DNA of 64,000 nucleotides. It comes from Paenibacillus sp. LS1 (GTDB taxonomy: Bacteria > Bacillota > Bacilli > Paenibacillales > Paenibacillaceae). The first letter of the stretch is position 1, and every line of letters starts with the position of its first letter. Both the position numbers and the translations under genes were made by a program. Of this stretch, positions 36,866-45,903 are shown in pieces. The stretch is taken from assembly GCF_026013365.1 (NCBI RefSeq), contig NZ_JAPDOE010000001.1, positions 1 through 64,000 on the forward strand. The letters run 5' to 3'. The notes below the pieces were generated by a model that had not been told where the DNA came from, did no database searches, and saw only the letters and a program-made list of their open reading frames with translations.

Positions 36866-38041
36866 TTGCGAATATATAGAGTACTACTAATGCCAATATT
36901 GTGTTGTGTACTTTTGAGTGGATGCTGGGATCGCATTGAAATTAACGATTTGGCCATCGTGCTGGCTACGGGGATCGATTACGAAGAGGGCAAAGTACAA
37001 TTGACTTCACAGATATTTGTTCCGCGCAAAGCTGGTGGAGGAGATAGCAGTGGGAGCGGCGGCAGTCCGAGCGGTGTCACAATGATTCGAACAGCAGAGG
37101 GGCGTACGATTGCCGAGGCGTTGAATCGGTTGCAACGGAAAGTTCCCCGGAATATGTTCTGGGGGCACTGCGAAGTCATTATCATTAGTGAACAAGCCGG
37201 CAAGCGCGGTATTCGCGAGTACATTGATTTCTTCCTGCGTTACCCTCAATTCAGGGAGCATGCGTATGTCTTTTCCAGCGAAAAGGCGGCGAAAGATATC
37301 CTGGCGTTACTTGATCCCCTGGAGCGGAGTTCTGCTGAATCGTTGCGTGAGATGGCCAATCTGAAGCTAGGTACACGTGTCACTGCCCTTGAACTGGCTA
37401 AATCCATTGAAGGACCAAGCAGTTCCGCCATTTTGTCTCGCATGTTAGTCTTACCCCCAGAACCCGATCAGGATAAACTGACGACTACACCGTATGTGAA
37501 AGGTCTGAGCTTGTATAATAAGGATCGCTATGTCAAAACGGTTAAGGAACCAATGAGCGTAGGTGTATTGCTACTCGCAAAAGAGCTGAACAACATTATC
37601 ATGCCTGTTGAGTTTGAGCCGTTAGAGGGTTCGTTCTCGATTCGACTCATTGAAATTAAAACGGCCTTGAAGCCACGAATTGTAAACCAGCATTGGAGCA
37701 TGAAGGTGGATATCCAAACCAGCGGAGAAGTGGTGTTAAATACGACGGATGCCAATCTAACGGATCCCGCTGTGTTAACTAAACTGGAACAGGAATGGTC
37801 TGCCAAACTCACATCTCTGGCTCATGATGCTTTAGACCTGTCCCAGAAGGAGCTGCGCTCCGATTTCTTCAAATTTGCAGTTGAATTTCGCAGATATTAT
37901 CCGAAGCAATGGAAGAAGCAGGAGAAGAACTGGGAAACCCTCTATCCTGAATTGGACGTGGAAGTTAAAGTGGATGCACACGTAGTGCGTACTGGTAAAT
38001 CAACCGGACCACAGGGGATACCGAATGAGGACGAAACTTGA
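36866..38041 (+). CDS. Spore germination receptor C subunit lipoprotein (GerC/GerKC family)
   Basis: A 391-residue lipoprotein with lipobox VLLSGC early and the hallmark CWDRIEINDLAIVLATGIDYEEG. Other landmarks are GRTIAEALNRLQRKVPRNMFWGHCEVIIISE and FKFAVEFRRYYPKQWKK. TTG 36866 is the likely start because GGAGGAG lies about 5 bases upstream; an upstream TTG (36848) has none. The protein lies on the outer face of the spore inner membrane and completes the receptor. Confidence 0.92.
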   Translation: MRIYRVLLMPILCCVLLSGCWDRIEINDLAIVLATGIDYEEGKVQLTSQIFVPRKAGGGDSSGSGGSPSGVTMIRTAEGRTIAEALNRLQRKVPRNMFWGHCEVIIISEQAGKRGIREYIDFFLRYPQFREHAYVFSSEKAAKDILALLDPLERSSAESLREMANLKLGTRVTALELAKSIEGPSSSAILSRMLVLPPEPDQDKLTTTPYVKGLSLYNKDRYVKTVKEPMSVGVLLLAKELNNIIMPVEFEPLEGSFSIRLIEIKTALKPRIVNQHWSMKVDIQTSGEVVLNTTDANLTDPAVLTKLEQEWSAKLTSLAHDALDLSQKELRSDFFKFAVEFRRYYPKQWKKQEKNWETLYPELDVEVKVDAHVVRTGKSTGPQGIPNEDET

Positions 38042-38086
38042 ACAGAATTTGCTCCTGTTAAAAGCTTGAGAAAGAGAGGTGATTGC

Positions 38087-38305
38087 ATGAAACTGGGCTC
38101 AATCCTTGGAATTCTGATGCTGGCGACTGCGATAGTATATGGAGAGTGGAGGAGTAGCAAAGAGAAGCGAGCCAGAATAGTGACAGCAGGAATTACTGCT
38201 GTGGCGGCTGTCCTTGGAATCATTCTTCTCTTCCAGCCTCGTTTGCCCGGTCCGACCCAGATTGTGAAGCTTGTATTTGGAAGTGTAGATAAACTTATGA
38301 AATAA
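38087..38305 (+). CDS. Small two-helix membrane protein of the germination operon
   Basis: A 72-residue protein with two membrane helices (about 4-20 and 30-52) and a basic loop between them. It follows the C subunit 45 bases downstream and has its own AGAGGTGAT site before ATG 38087. Small two-helix D subunits that modulate receptors are known next to gerA-type operons in Bacillus; position and shape fit that, but sequence alone does not prove it. Confidence 0.65.
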   Translation: MKLGSILGILMLATAIVYGEWRSSKEKRARIVTAGITAVAAVLGIILLFQPRLPGPTQIVKLVFGSVDKLMK

Positions 38306-38316
38306 AATGATAGCAA

Positions 38317-38361
38317 AGAAGGACCAAGTCTCTGACAAGCAGAGATTTGGTCCTTCTTTTA
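38317..38361. terminator. Terminator after the germination operon
   Basis: AAGAAGGACCAAGTCTCTG paired with CAGAGATTTGGTCCTTCTT, followed by T residues and preceded by A residues, so it can also serve the convergent GH18-type gene. Confidence 0.9.
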
Positions 38362-38402
38362 CTTTTAAGCGAACTGTCATTAATGCATCCACTCAAAGAT
38401 TT

Positions 38403-39677
38403 TTATTCTTTGATCACAGAAGCATTTACGGCATCTTCCATCTTCGTGTTGTAGGAACGGAACAGACCCAGGCGCCAGAAGGCGGCTCCTTTGAGGTCAT
38501 AACGTTTGGCAAGACCCAGCTTATCATCCACAGAGGACGGTGTTTCACTGCTTAAACTGATACCGAGTAGCAGCTTGTTTTTTGGGACACCAGCTTGAAG
38601 AGCTAGCTGTATCGCTTGGTCCACAAGACTATTCGGTTCGGGTACCTGGGATTTGGTGCCAACCGGATTATACTGATAGGCCATAATGATCAGATCATCT
38701 GCAATGGAGGAAAGTGTCTTGTAATCATATCCTTTATAAGCACTGTTTAGCGGCGGTACCGCCAGAGATAAGGCCGTGTCCTGGGGCAAGGAACTCTTCA
38801 ATTGTTTCACATAAGCATTGAGCAACTTCTGTTGTGCTACCGCATCCAGTTTAAAACCCAGTCCTTCAAAATCCAGAACAACTCCGCCAAAACCATGCTC
38901 AGCTACCGCAGCAGTTATACTTTCAATCGATTTCTGCCGCAGGCTGCTGTCACTCAGAACTTTGGTCAGTTCACCATTTCCATCCAAAGCATACACCATG
39001 AGCTGTGGTTGGATCTGCTGATCCGATGCGTCAGCAACGATGGACTGCGGCGTAATATCACCCGCAGCAGCAGGGAGGCGGTACTCATCCCCTTGAAGGG
39101 TGAATTGTCCATTGCGATCAATGCGGCTCCAGCCAAATGCTACAGAATTCATAGAAGCAATAAGATCCTTTTCTTGAAAGGATTGCAATGCATAGAAGGC
39201 TCTCAGATGCATTTCGCGCTGTGGTGAGACAAGGGAAACGGTTTTGGTGGCTTGATTCCAACTAACACCTACACCAAATTGGTTACTGAATGAACTGAGT
39301 GGAATGAGTACACGTCCTTGCCGCTGAACAGGTGCTGCAGGGAGTATAACTTTTTTTCCATTTACGGTGGCTGTGGTGCTTCCAACTTGTAATAGCACCT
39401 CAGTAGTTTGTCCGATCACATTATTGGTTGCTTTTACAGTCTGTGATTTGCTGTTCCAAGTAATATCGATACCAAGAGCTTCTCCAACAGTCCGAAAAGG
39501 GACGTAAGTGACACCTTTATCAATCCGGGGTGCCGCATCAAACTTCAGGGGAACATCATCCAGTAGAACTGAAATGGCCGGAGCAGCGTATACTCCAGCA
39601 ATATTTGGGGTGCTTCCAAGGACTGATAGGCCCAATACGGTAACAGCAGCGATTTTTCCTACACGTTTAATGAACAT
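38403..39677 (-). CDS. Copper amine oxidase N-domain/GH18-type secreted protein
   Basis: A 424-residue exported protein. A signal peptide ends near AGVYAAP. A stalk domain of the copper amine oxidase N type follows (about 35-150), with GVTYVPFRTVGEALGIDITWN and a second copy GRVLIPLSSFSNQFGVGVSWN. The rest is a GH18-like TIM barrel with FGGVVLDFEGLGF as the catalytic strand (Asp and Glu present) and DDLIIMAYQYNP. Similar proteins act on peptidoglycan or chitin-like glycans in spore or cell walls. GGAGGA precedes the ATG. Catalysis needs testing because the usual DxxDxDxE is shortened to LDFE. Confidence 0.85.
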   Translation of the reverse strand: MFIKRVGKIAAVTVLGLSVLGSTPNIAGVYAAPAISVLLDDVPLKFDAAPRIDKGVTYVPFRTVGEALGIDITWNSKSQTVKATNNVIGQTTEVLLQVGSTTATVNGKKVILPAAPVQRQGRVLIPLSSFSNQFGVGVSWNQATKTVSLVSPQREMHLRAFYALQSFQEKDLIASMNSVAFGWSRIDRNGQFTLQGDEYRLPAAAGDITPQSIVADASDQQIQPQLMVYALDGNGELTKVLSDSSLRQKSIESITAAVAEHGFGGVVLDFEGLGFKLDAVAQQKLLNAYVKQLKSSLPQDTALSLAVPPLNSAYKGYDYKTLSSIADDLIIMAYQYNPVGTKSQVPEPNSLVDQAIQLALQAGVPKNKLLLGISLSSETPSSVDDKLGLAKRYDLKGAAFWRLGLFRSYNTKMEDAVNASVIKE

Positions 39678-39861
39678 CGTATATTTCCTCCAACTTCCTA
39701 CATAAGTAGTAGAATCATGTTTTGAACAGAATCTATTAATCTAGCATATGTAGCATAACAAAATTTTCATATCGTTCCAATATAAGAGTTCGATGTTTAA
39801 GTCATACGGGTGGCAGGAATCGTAATATACTCCAATAAACATTACGGAAGGAGTGTGCTTT

Positions 39862-40230
39862 TTGCCAAACTCTACGGGCTTTATTTACAATCCAACATCG
39901 GGTGAGACCCAATCCACTCAGCTCATAGTGACTTGCATTAATGATTCCCTCAATGCACCTGTCAATATTGAGCTGGAAGTTTTCAGGTGGGATACCTCTC
40001 AAGCTGCGCGTATACCCATTGGTCATGATCTGTTTGAATTACTTCCCCAAGCGACGAGAAGCTTAATCTATCCACTGATCAATGCGGCTTTTTACGAGGT
40101 ACAAAGTGATTATTTCAGTGCTACAAGTACGGTCATCCATGTATACGGTGTTAACTCTACAGGCCAGATCATTCAGCGTGTGCTCCAATCCGAGATGACA
40201 TTAATTGACCGATTCACAAATATCCCTTAA
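39862..40230 (+). CDS. Unknown beta-rich protein
   Basis: A 122-residue protein with no recognised family. The sequence is rich in Thr, Asn, Ile and Val with alternating strands and a few Pro residues, suggesting a small beta sandwich; no signal peptide is present. TTG 39862 is chosen because AAGGAG lies 8 bases before it. It precedes a BNR-repeat propeller gene by 18 bases, so they are co-transcribed. Confidence 0.7.
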   Translation: MPNSTGFIYNPTSGETQSTQLIVTCINDSLNAPVNIELEVFRWDTSQAARIPIGHDLFELLPQATRSLIYPLINAAFYEVQSDYFSATSTVIHVYGVNSTGQIIQRVLQSEMTLIDRFTNIP

Positions 40231-40248
40231 ACGAAAAGAGGTGAGCAG

Positions 40249-41481
40249 ATGGCCGTTGTGAATATAACTGGAGCGTTAGCAGGCAGTCAATTTGAACCTT
40301 CGATTGCAGTTAATACGCTGAACCCCAATATTATATGCGTGGTCGCCGTAGATACCAGTACCGGTCCCACATTGACTGGATTCTATCGTTCCATTGATGG
40401 AGGCAGTACCTGGTCGACCACTGTACTTCCTCAACCAGCTGGATATGCAGGAGCGGAAGCGCCAACAATAGACTACACGTTTCCCAATACTTTTATCGTT
40501 ACCGTTCATTTGTTTAACGGGATCAATGATGGGACGATTGCAAGTTATACCTCATTTGATGATGGACTAACGTGGCAGCCGCCCGTTATCGTACAGGCGG
40601 GTTTCGGTACCATTGTTCATAATGATGAGCCGTACATAGCCGTTGATCGATCCCCAGGAAGCCCGTATAGAGGCAATGCATATGTCGGATACACACCGCT
40701 TGCTACCACTTCTTCCGCTATTTTTACGCAAAGGTCGCTCTCGCAGGGGATATCCTGGGAGCCGCCTGATCGACAATCGAATCCTCGAGGTATACATGAT
40801 CGGGCTGCGCTGGCTGTTGGGTTTTCAGGTCAAGTCTATGCGGGATATATCATTACGGGTCCTGCCAGTCCTTCTGCGCTATTGCGTATTTCTTATGATG
40901 GGGGGATTACCTATCAACCCCCTCTTGAACGACAGGCTACGTTCATCTCATCCGTTGTACCTGCACCTTCGCCCTTGCCTGTACCGAATTACGCTTTTCG
41001 AGTACAGACCAACTTAAGTTTGGGCGCAGACATATCAAGTGGACCCAACAGCGGGGCTCTATATGGCGTTTGGAATGATGCACGTGCCGGATATACCGAT
41101 ATTTTCTTCTGCGAATCTCCCGATGGCCTTCTTTGGTCAGATCCAGTCAGTATTACAGGCGCCCCCCCGGGTACGCAAAATTTTTTCCCGTCGATTACCG
41201 TATCCCCCTTTGCAGGGACCATCAGGGTTATTTATTACACCAATCGAATTGACGGGTTCCTCCTGGACGTCTTTGTTGCGGAATCTTTTGATGGGGGGGC
41301 CAGCTTCACTAACCGACGAATTACAACTACTTCCTTTAATCCAAATGGCAATTCCCCGATGCCCACAGTACTGATTGGAGACTACATTACTGCGGCAACA
41401 GTTAGTCCGGATAATCTGGCAGCGGTGTGGATGGCTACAACGCCGCCTTCGGGTAAGCTAGATGTTTATTTTGGAAACTAA
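40249..41481 (+). CDS. BNR-repeat (sialidase-like) beta-propeller protein
   Basis: A 410-residue propeller. Asp-box motifs recur: SIDGGSTWS, SFDDGLTWQ, SYDGGITYQ and SFDGGASFT, with a degenerate SPDGLLWS. That is the fold of sialidases and related surface proteins, but the sialidase Arg triad is not evident, so glycan binding or structure is as likely as catalysis. No signal peptide is seen. AGAGGTGAG precedes the ATG. It and its upstream neighbour form an operon ending at a bidirectional terminator. Confidence 0.85.
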   Translation: MAVVNITGALAGSQFEPSIAVNTLNPNIICVVAVDTSTGPTLTGFYRSIDGGSTWSTTVLPQPAGYAGAEAPTIDYTFPNTFIVTVHLFNGINDGTIASYTSFDDGLTWQPPVIVQAGFGTIVHNDEPYIAVDRSPGSPYRGNAYVGYTPLATTSSAIFTQRSLSQGISWEPPDRQSNPRGIHDRAALAVGFSGQVYAGYIITGPASPSALLRISYDGGITYQPPLERQATFISSVVPAPSPLPVPNYAFRVQTNLSLGADISSGPNSGALYGVWNDARAGYTDIFFCESPDGLLWSDPVSITGAPPGTQNFFPSITVSPFAGTIRVIYYTNRIDGFLLDVFVAESFDGGASFTNRRITTTSFNPNGNSPMPTVLIGDYITAATVSPDNLAAVWMATTPPSGKLDVYFGN

Positions 41482-41498
41482 TTCAAATTAAATAGAAC

Positions 41499-41547
41499 AC
41501 CCCCATATCTTAATCTATATGAACAAACAGATTAAGAGTATGGGGGT
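41499..41547. terminator. Bidirectional terminator between the beta-propeller and beta-rich genes
   Basis: ACCCCCATA paired with TATGGGGGT, plus CTTAATCT paired with AGATTAAG, a long hairpin between two convergent genes. Confidence 0.85.
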
Positions 41548-41560
41548 GGAGGTATTCGTT

Positions 41561-41986
41561 TTAATCCGAAACGACAAATCCGTCGAAACTCTCGGGACCT
41601 ACCCGAACTGTTCCGAGCAGGTTGGTACTGATAAATGCGGTGTAAGTTAATTGTGGTACGATCGGAATGTTAAAGTCACTGGCAGAGAAGACAATCACTT
41701 CGGGGTTAAGCAGACCGCTCAAACCATACGTGTAGTTCCCAGAGTAAACGATCGGATCGGTTGCGACTGTGCCTCTTACAATAATGATCCTCACTTGAAA
41801 TAGAGCAAGCGGTAATTGTACCGTTATGGTTCCTTTTAGGGAGACTCTCAGATTGGTTCCCGCTCCAGCCGTTTGCAGACCAATCTGGGCAAATAACTGA
41901 GGCGTGTTGATCACTGGAATCGGTATGGAGATGGAATTGAACAAAGCAGCATTTTGCGATGATCTTGCATCAAGGAATTGGGACAA
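41561..41986 (-). CDS. Unknown beta-rich, possibly surface protein
   Basis: A 141-residue protein rich in Val, Ile, Thr and Ser with few charges, and no signal peptide. The pattern of strands recalls jelly-roll proteins of spore surfaces such as the BxpB/BclA-tail group, but I cannot match it. It starts with TTG, 7 bases after AGGAGGT. A perfect 16-bp palindrome lies directly upstream (41999-42014). It follows the GAF kinase gene by 41 bases on the same strand and may be co-transcribed. Confidence 0.65.
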   Translation of the reverse strand: MSQFLDARSSQNAALFNSISIPIPVINTPQLFAQIGLQTAGAGTNLRVSLKGTITVQLPLALFQVRIIIVRGTVATDPIVYSGNYTYGLSGLLNPEVIVFSASDFNIPIVPQLTYTAFISTNLLGTVRVGPESFDGFVVSD

Positions 41987-41998
41987 CGCATATACCTC

Positions 41999-42014
41999 CT
42001 ATCTGTTCAGATAG
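41999..42014. repeat. Perfect 16-bp palindrome
   Basis: CTATCTG-TT-CAGATAG lies between the GAF kinase stop and the next gene and touches that gene's ribosome site. It could be an RNA hairpin or a protein site. Confidence 0.75.
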
Positions 42015-42027
42015 AATAATATATTCA

Positions 42028-43263
42028 TTATTCAGAGATTTGCATGGACGTTGGTGCAACGCTGGAAATATTAAAGACAAACTGACTGCCCAAGTGACTT
42101 GTTTCTTTAAGCCAGACAACGCCACCCATTAATTCAGCGAGTTGTTTACAGATGGACAAGCCCAGTCCTGCTCCTCCATACTTTCCTGAGTTACCATGAA
42201 TCTGCGAATAGGATTTGAACAACAGATCCTGGCGATCCTGCGGGATGCCGATGCCCGTATCCCTTATCTCATAGGATACATGGAGTGTACCTTCTGGATC
42301 AGCAGATACCTGAGTGGAGATACATACTTCACCTTTCTCCGTAAATTTAAGCGCATTCCCAACGAGATTAATTAGAATCTGACGGACTTTATGCTGATCG
42401 CCGATAAGCATCAGATGATCATCTATACTGTATGCTGCGTATAATCGGAGTCCTTTTTTCTGTGCTTCAGAGGAAAACAACTGTAGTACATGGTCAACGG
42501 TTTCAGTGATGCTATAGGGATGAATCTCCAAAGAGATCGCACCTGCTTCCGCCTTGGAGTAGTCCAGAATCTGATCCATCATAGCTAGAAGGCTGGCGCC
42601 ACTTGACTCGATGACATTAACATATAACGATTGATCCTCATTTAGTCTAGTAGATTGCAACAGGTTTGCCATTGCAAGAACACCATTCATTGGTGTGCGG
42701 ATTTCGTGACTAAGGACCGCAAGAAGATTTTTCTTCTCTTCAAGCACTCTTGCAGCGGTCTCTTCCGCATCTTTTAACTGTTGCAGAGTCGTTTCCATCT
42801 CAAGAAGACCGGTGAAAAATGAAGACAGGGAGACAAGCAGGTCCACGTCCTTCTGTTGATAGGAGTAGAAATCCTGATCAAATGAGCAGAGGGAGCCGTA
42901 AATTTCTCCGTTCTCATTATGTATCGGTACACCGACAAATGAACAGCCGCCTACGAATTCCGTAGCGTCCATATGTTTGGTTAATGGATGAGTCAGATTA
43001 TTATTTATCACCAACGGGCCTTGGGTATATTCTGTCACAAGTGCACAGTATGACTCGGCGTTGTCAACGACTAGCCCCTCACCCAGAATTAGTTTGTCGC
43101 GATTATATACGTTCAGAACTTTAGTAGATAGGTGATCCAACTGAGCGATACAAAACGTATTTGCAGGAATTAACCTGCTCGCTGTATCCATAACATTAGC
43201 AGCCGAATCATATAATTTATGTGAGACAATGGATAGTACATCAATGAATTCTGTTTTCAACAT
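42028..43263 (-). CDS. Soluble GAF-domain histidine kinase
   Basis: A 411-residue kinase without membrane helices: GAF sensor (about 15-150) with EFVGGCSFVGVPIHN, a short coiled coil (LQQLKDAEETAARVLEEKK), HisKA with phospho-His in LSHEIRTPMNGVLAM, and ATPase with VGNALKFTEKG, DTGIGIPQD and YGGAGLGLSIC. It has no receiver domain and no adjacent response regulator, so it is an orphan kinase for a cytoplasmic signal, possibly feeding a sporulation-type relay. AGGAGGAG precedes the ATG. Confidence 0.9.
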   Translation of the reverse strand: MLKTEFIDVLSIVSHKLYDSAANVMDTASRLIPANTFCIAQLDHLSTKVLNVYNRDKLILGEGLVVDNAESYCALVTEYTQGPLVINNNLTHPLTKHMDATEFVGGCSFVGVPIHNENGEIYGSLCSFDQDFYSYQQKDVDLLVSLSSFFTGLLEMETTLQQLKDAEETAARVLEEKKNLLAVLSHEIRTPMNGVLAMANLLQSTRLNEDQSLYVNVIESSGASLLAMMDQILDYSKAEAGAISLEIHPYSITETVDHVLQLFSSEAQKKGLRLYAAYSIDDHLMLIGDQHKVRQILINLVGNALKFTEKGEVCISTQVSADPEGTLHVSYEIRDTGIGIPQDRQDLLFKSYSQIHGNSGKYGGAGLGLSICKQLAELMGGVVWLKETSHLGSQFVFNISSVAPTSMQISE

Positions 43264-43427
43264 TTTGAATTAACTCCTCCTGATTGTAGAAATTCGTTGT
43301 GCACTTGTATTCAGTATATATGAATTTGAAGAATAGGGCATGCATGGTTTTGACACAGGAAGACGGAAATGAGAAAATATAATGCTGTGGAACATGTATA
43401 TATTAATAAAATGTTGGAGGCAAATCA

Positions 43428-43736
43428 ATGAATCAGCGTTTTCGAATTACCCGATCCATGCAAGAAAGCAATACAGAACAATCCATCTCCCTAGAAGAGT
43501 GCAAACGCTACTTCGCATCCAAACCCGATTTTACCTATTCGACGGTTCTTAACATTGTCGGAGCGGAGAGCACCATGTCCATCGATGGGGACTTTTTTAT
43601 GTGGGACCTTGAAGGATCACAAATAGCTTTTCGTTTGTACATGGGAGATCTGTATGTAGCTATTTCTAACGAAGCGATTGTACCCAAAATGATTGAAATT
43701 GCAACGGATCTGCACGCAGATATCGTTGAAGGATAA
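43428..43736 (+). CDS. Unknown small protein
   Basis: A 102-residue protein of mixed structure with no recognised family. The middle repeats short strands (MSIDGDFFMWDLEGSQIAF) and the end has one helix. GGAGGC lies before the ATG. It is transcribed away from the GAF kinase; no function is claimed. Confidence 0.7.
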   Translation: MNQRFRITRSMQESNTEQSISLEECKRYFASKPDFTYSTVLNIVGAESTMSIDGDFFMWDLEGSQIAFRLYMGDLYVAISNEAIVPKMIEIATDLHADIVEG

Positions 43737-43898
43737 AAGAAGTAGCGAACTAGCGTTTGAACAAATAAAATCTTGTTAGTCGTAGTATACTTTGGATAAT
43801 CCTGTAAAAATGAGTCTGAAGGTTCATTTATCATTTATATTCCGTATGTTAGCTTGTAATATATGGAATATAAATTATTTACAGGAGAGTGAAACTTT

Positions 43899-44504
43899 TT
43901 GAAAAAGAGTAAAATGATATTCATCACATTCATGACCATGATTCTTGCTTTTTCCATAACAGGAATGGGTCAAAGTTCAAAGGCTTCTGCAGCTACAGCA
44001 CGTACACCCATTGTATTGGTACATGGATTAACCGGTTCAGATAGCAATTTTACAGCGATTGAGAGTTATTTGCGTAGCCAAGGGTGGACGAGAGAGGAAC
44101 TATTCGCAATTGATCTCCCGAGCAAACAAGGAAACCAGTTGTTGAATTCCGCAGCAATCAGTCGATTCGTAGATGATGTACTACGCGAAACCGGCCACAC
44201 GAAAGTCAATATTGTAGCGCATAGCATGGGCGGAGCCAATAGTCTCTATTACATACTTAACCGTGGAGGCGCTTCCAAAGTGGATAAGTTGATCACCCTG
44301 GGTGGGGCTAATCGATTGACTACAACTACAGCTCCGAGTGGAATAAAGGTGACTTCGATCTATTCCACCAGTGATACGATTGTGTCCCCGACACTTTCCC
44401 GGTTGAGCGGAGCCAACAACATTTCCGTATCCCTCGTATCACATATCGGTCTGCTGTTTAACTCACGAGTGAACGCCCTGATCAAAACGGCTTTGAATGA
44501 GTAG
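43899..44504 (+). CDS. lipA: Secreted lipase, family I.4 (LipA/EstA type)
   Basis: A 201-residue secreted lipase much like Bacillus subtilis LipA. A signal peptide precedes ASAATARTP. The nucleophile motif is AHSMGG, where Ala replaces the first Gly as is typical of the subfamily; Asp is in STSDTIV and His in SHIGLL near the end. It hydrolyses medium-chain triacylglycerol esters outside the cell. It starts with TTG, about 9 bases after AGGAGAG. Confidence 0.93.
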   Translation: MKKSKMIFITFMTMILAFSITGMGQSSKASAATARTPIVLVHGLTGSDSNFTAIESYLRSQGWTREELFAIDLPSKQGNQLLNSAAISRFVDDVLRETGHTKVNIVAHSMGGANSLYYILNRGGASKVDKLITLGGANRLTTTTAPSGIKVTSIYSTSDTIVSPTLSRLSGANNISVSLVSHIGLLFNSRVNALIKTALNE

Positions 44505-44552
44505 CCGCATTACGAAATGCATATTCTTCATAGATATAAAATGATGAACTTG

Positions 44553-44588
44553 AACACGACTGACCACTCATGGCAGTCGTGTTTTCGT
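44553..44588 (+). terminator. Terminator after the lipase gene
   Basis: AACACGACTG paired with CAGTCGTGTT around an 11-base loop, then T residues. Confidence 0.85.
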
Positions 44589-44605
44589 ATTGCGGAGTGA
44601 AACAA

Positions 44606-44641
44606 AGAAGAGGTCCCTGCTGGAGAGCAAGGACCTCTTCT
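44606..44641 (-). terminator. Terminator of the ketopantoate-reductase-like gene
   Basis: AGAAGAGGTCC paired with GGACCTCTTCT, 8 bases beyond the minus-strand stop. On the minus strand it is followed by TTTG TTT sequence. Confidence 0.8.
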
Positions 44642-44648
44642 ATTTATT

Positions 44649-45701
44649 TTAACGTGTCGTAGATGCGCTTGCTGCTTCATGTTCAACTACACGTTGCAGT
44701 AATTCCTTCAATGCCTTCATGGGACGGCCTTGGCGTTGGCCTTCAATTATCGAGTTTCGCAAAGATTCCACATCCTGAGTGCGTACCTTGCCACCATGAT
44801 GGAAACGATTGAAAGCTTGATAATCGAGAGGTAACATATCTCGTTCCATTTTAAGTTGTATTTTTGCTGTCATACGTGCGCCCATCACAACACCCATCAT
44901 TTTGCCGACGAGGCCATGATTAGGCAAGCTTGCTATTTCACCTTGGGCACGGCAAGCTAGCTGCCAAAGTTCCGTATTGGCAATAACAGTTGAGAAGGGA
45001 GGCCAGCCCAAAATATCACAAGCGGCATATACAGGAAAGCCGATACTGGAGTATATATTGAACATGGCCGGGCTTACTTGACCACAGCGCGAGACTTTAG
45101 ATTGATTGTACAATGCTATAAATTGTTTTGCTGCTGCTTTGTTATTGGTTTCCACTTGGAAACCGACGTTGTTCGTCGGGTGTTTGTAACAGACGATGGC
45201 TTGAGCGATCTGTTTGGGATCGGTGGGCTCATGGACAGGTAAATCAGCCGAGGATTGATGACTCAGCGTACCCAGTATTCCTCTGAGCAACTGTTCTTCC
45301 CGAATCTGCATCACCTCAAGGTAATGTTCACGGATTCCACTCCCAAACCCGCACATAATGACAATGGTTGTGGAGTTCCGCACAATATTACCTATACTGG
45401 ACAGCAGTTCGATGCCTTCTGGTGTGCGACTGGCATGACCATCCAAGGTGACAATAATATATTGATATTGCTGACGCTTGATAGCTGTTACATCTTCAAT
45501 GACATGATAGCCGCTAAATTCTTTGAGAGAAGCATCGTTATAACAATAGAGTTTCTGCGGAGCATTGAAAGCTTCTGTTCGTCCTTTTCGCACTAGAAAA
45601 GTCAGATCAGCACCAGCTAAGTGAAGGTGGTAACCCACTGAAAATCCAACGGCTCCTGCGCCTACAATTAAAACTTTGGGTTGGTTTGAGATGGTTGTCA
45701 T
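44649..45701 (-). CDS. Ketopantoate reductase-like protein (ApbA/PanE family)
   Basis: A 350-residue protein with the Rossmann start VLIVGAGAVGFSVGYHL and the PanE-type C-terminal helical domain including SPAMFNIYSSIGFP. It is longer than authentic PanE (about 300) and has no pantothenate genes nearby, so a related alpha-keto acid reductase is more likely. GAGGAG precedes the ATG. It is divergent from a TetR gene that probably represses it. Confidence 0.83.
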   Translation of the reverse strand: MTTISNQPKVLIVGAGAVGFSVGYHLHLAGADLTFLVRKGRTEAFNAPQKLYCYNDASLKEFSGYHVIEDVTAIKRQQYQYIIVTLDGHASRTPEGIELLSSIGNIVRNSTTIVIMCGFGSGIREHYLEVMQIREEQLLRGILGTLSHQSSADLPVHEPTDPKQIAQAIVCYKHPTNNVGFQVETNNKAAAKQFIALYNQSKVSRCGQVSPAMFNIYSSIGFPVYAACDILGWPPFSTVIANTELWQLACRAQGEIASLPNHGLVGKMMGVVMGARMTAKIQLKMERDMLPLDYQAFNRFHHGGKVRTQDVESLRNSIIEGQRQGRPMKALKELLQRVVEHEAASASTTR

Positions 45702-45770
45702 ATTGATTGCTCCTCTTATATGGTTGAAATAAATTATGCGTTTGGATACTTGTTATTAAATGAACATCTG

Positions 45771-45799
45771 TTGATTTGATATCGCAATGTCAGTATAAT
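45771..45799 (+). promoter_or_regulatory. Promoter of the TetR/AraC operon
   Basis: TTGATT at 45771-45776 and TATAAT at 45794-45799 with a 17-base spacer, in the 202-bp divergent region between the ketopantoate-reductase-like and TetR genes. Confidence 0.7.
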
Positions 45800-45903
45800 C
45801 TACTCAACTCTGCAATCACAATCATCAATAGATGTGGTAGTGTTATGAATTCAACAGTTGGGCTTACGTTTGTTGAGAAGATGATCATAAGAGGGGTTAG
45901 CTC

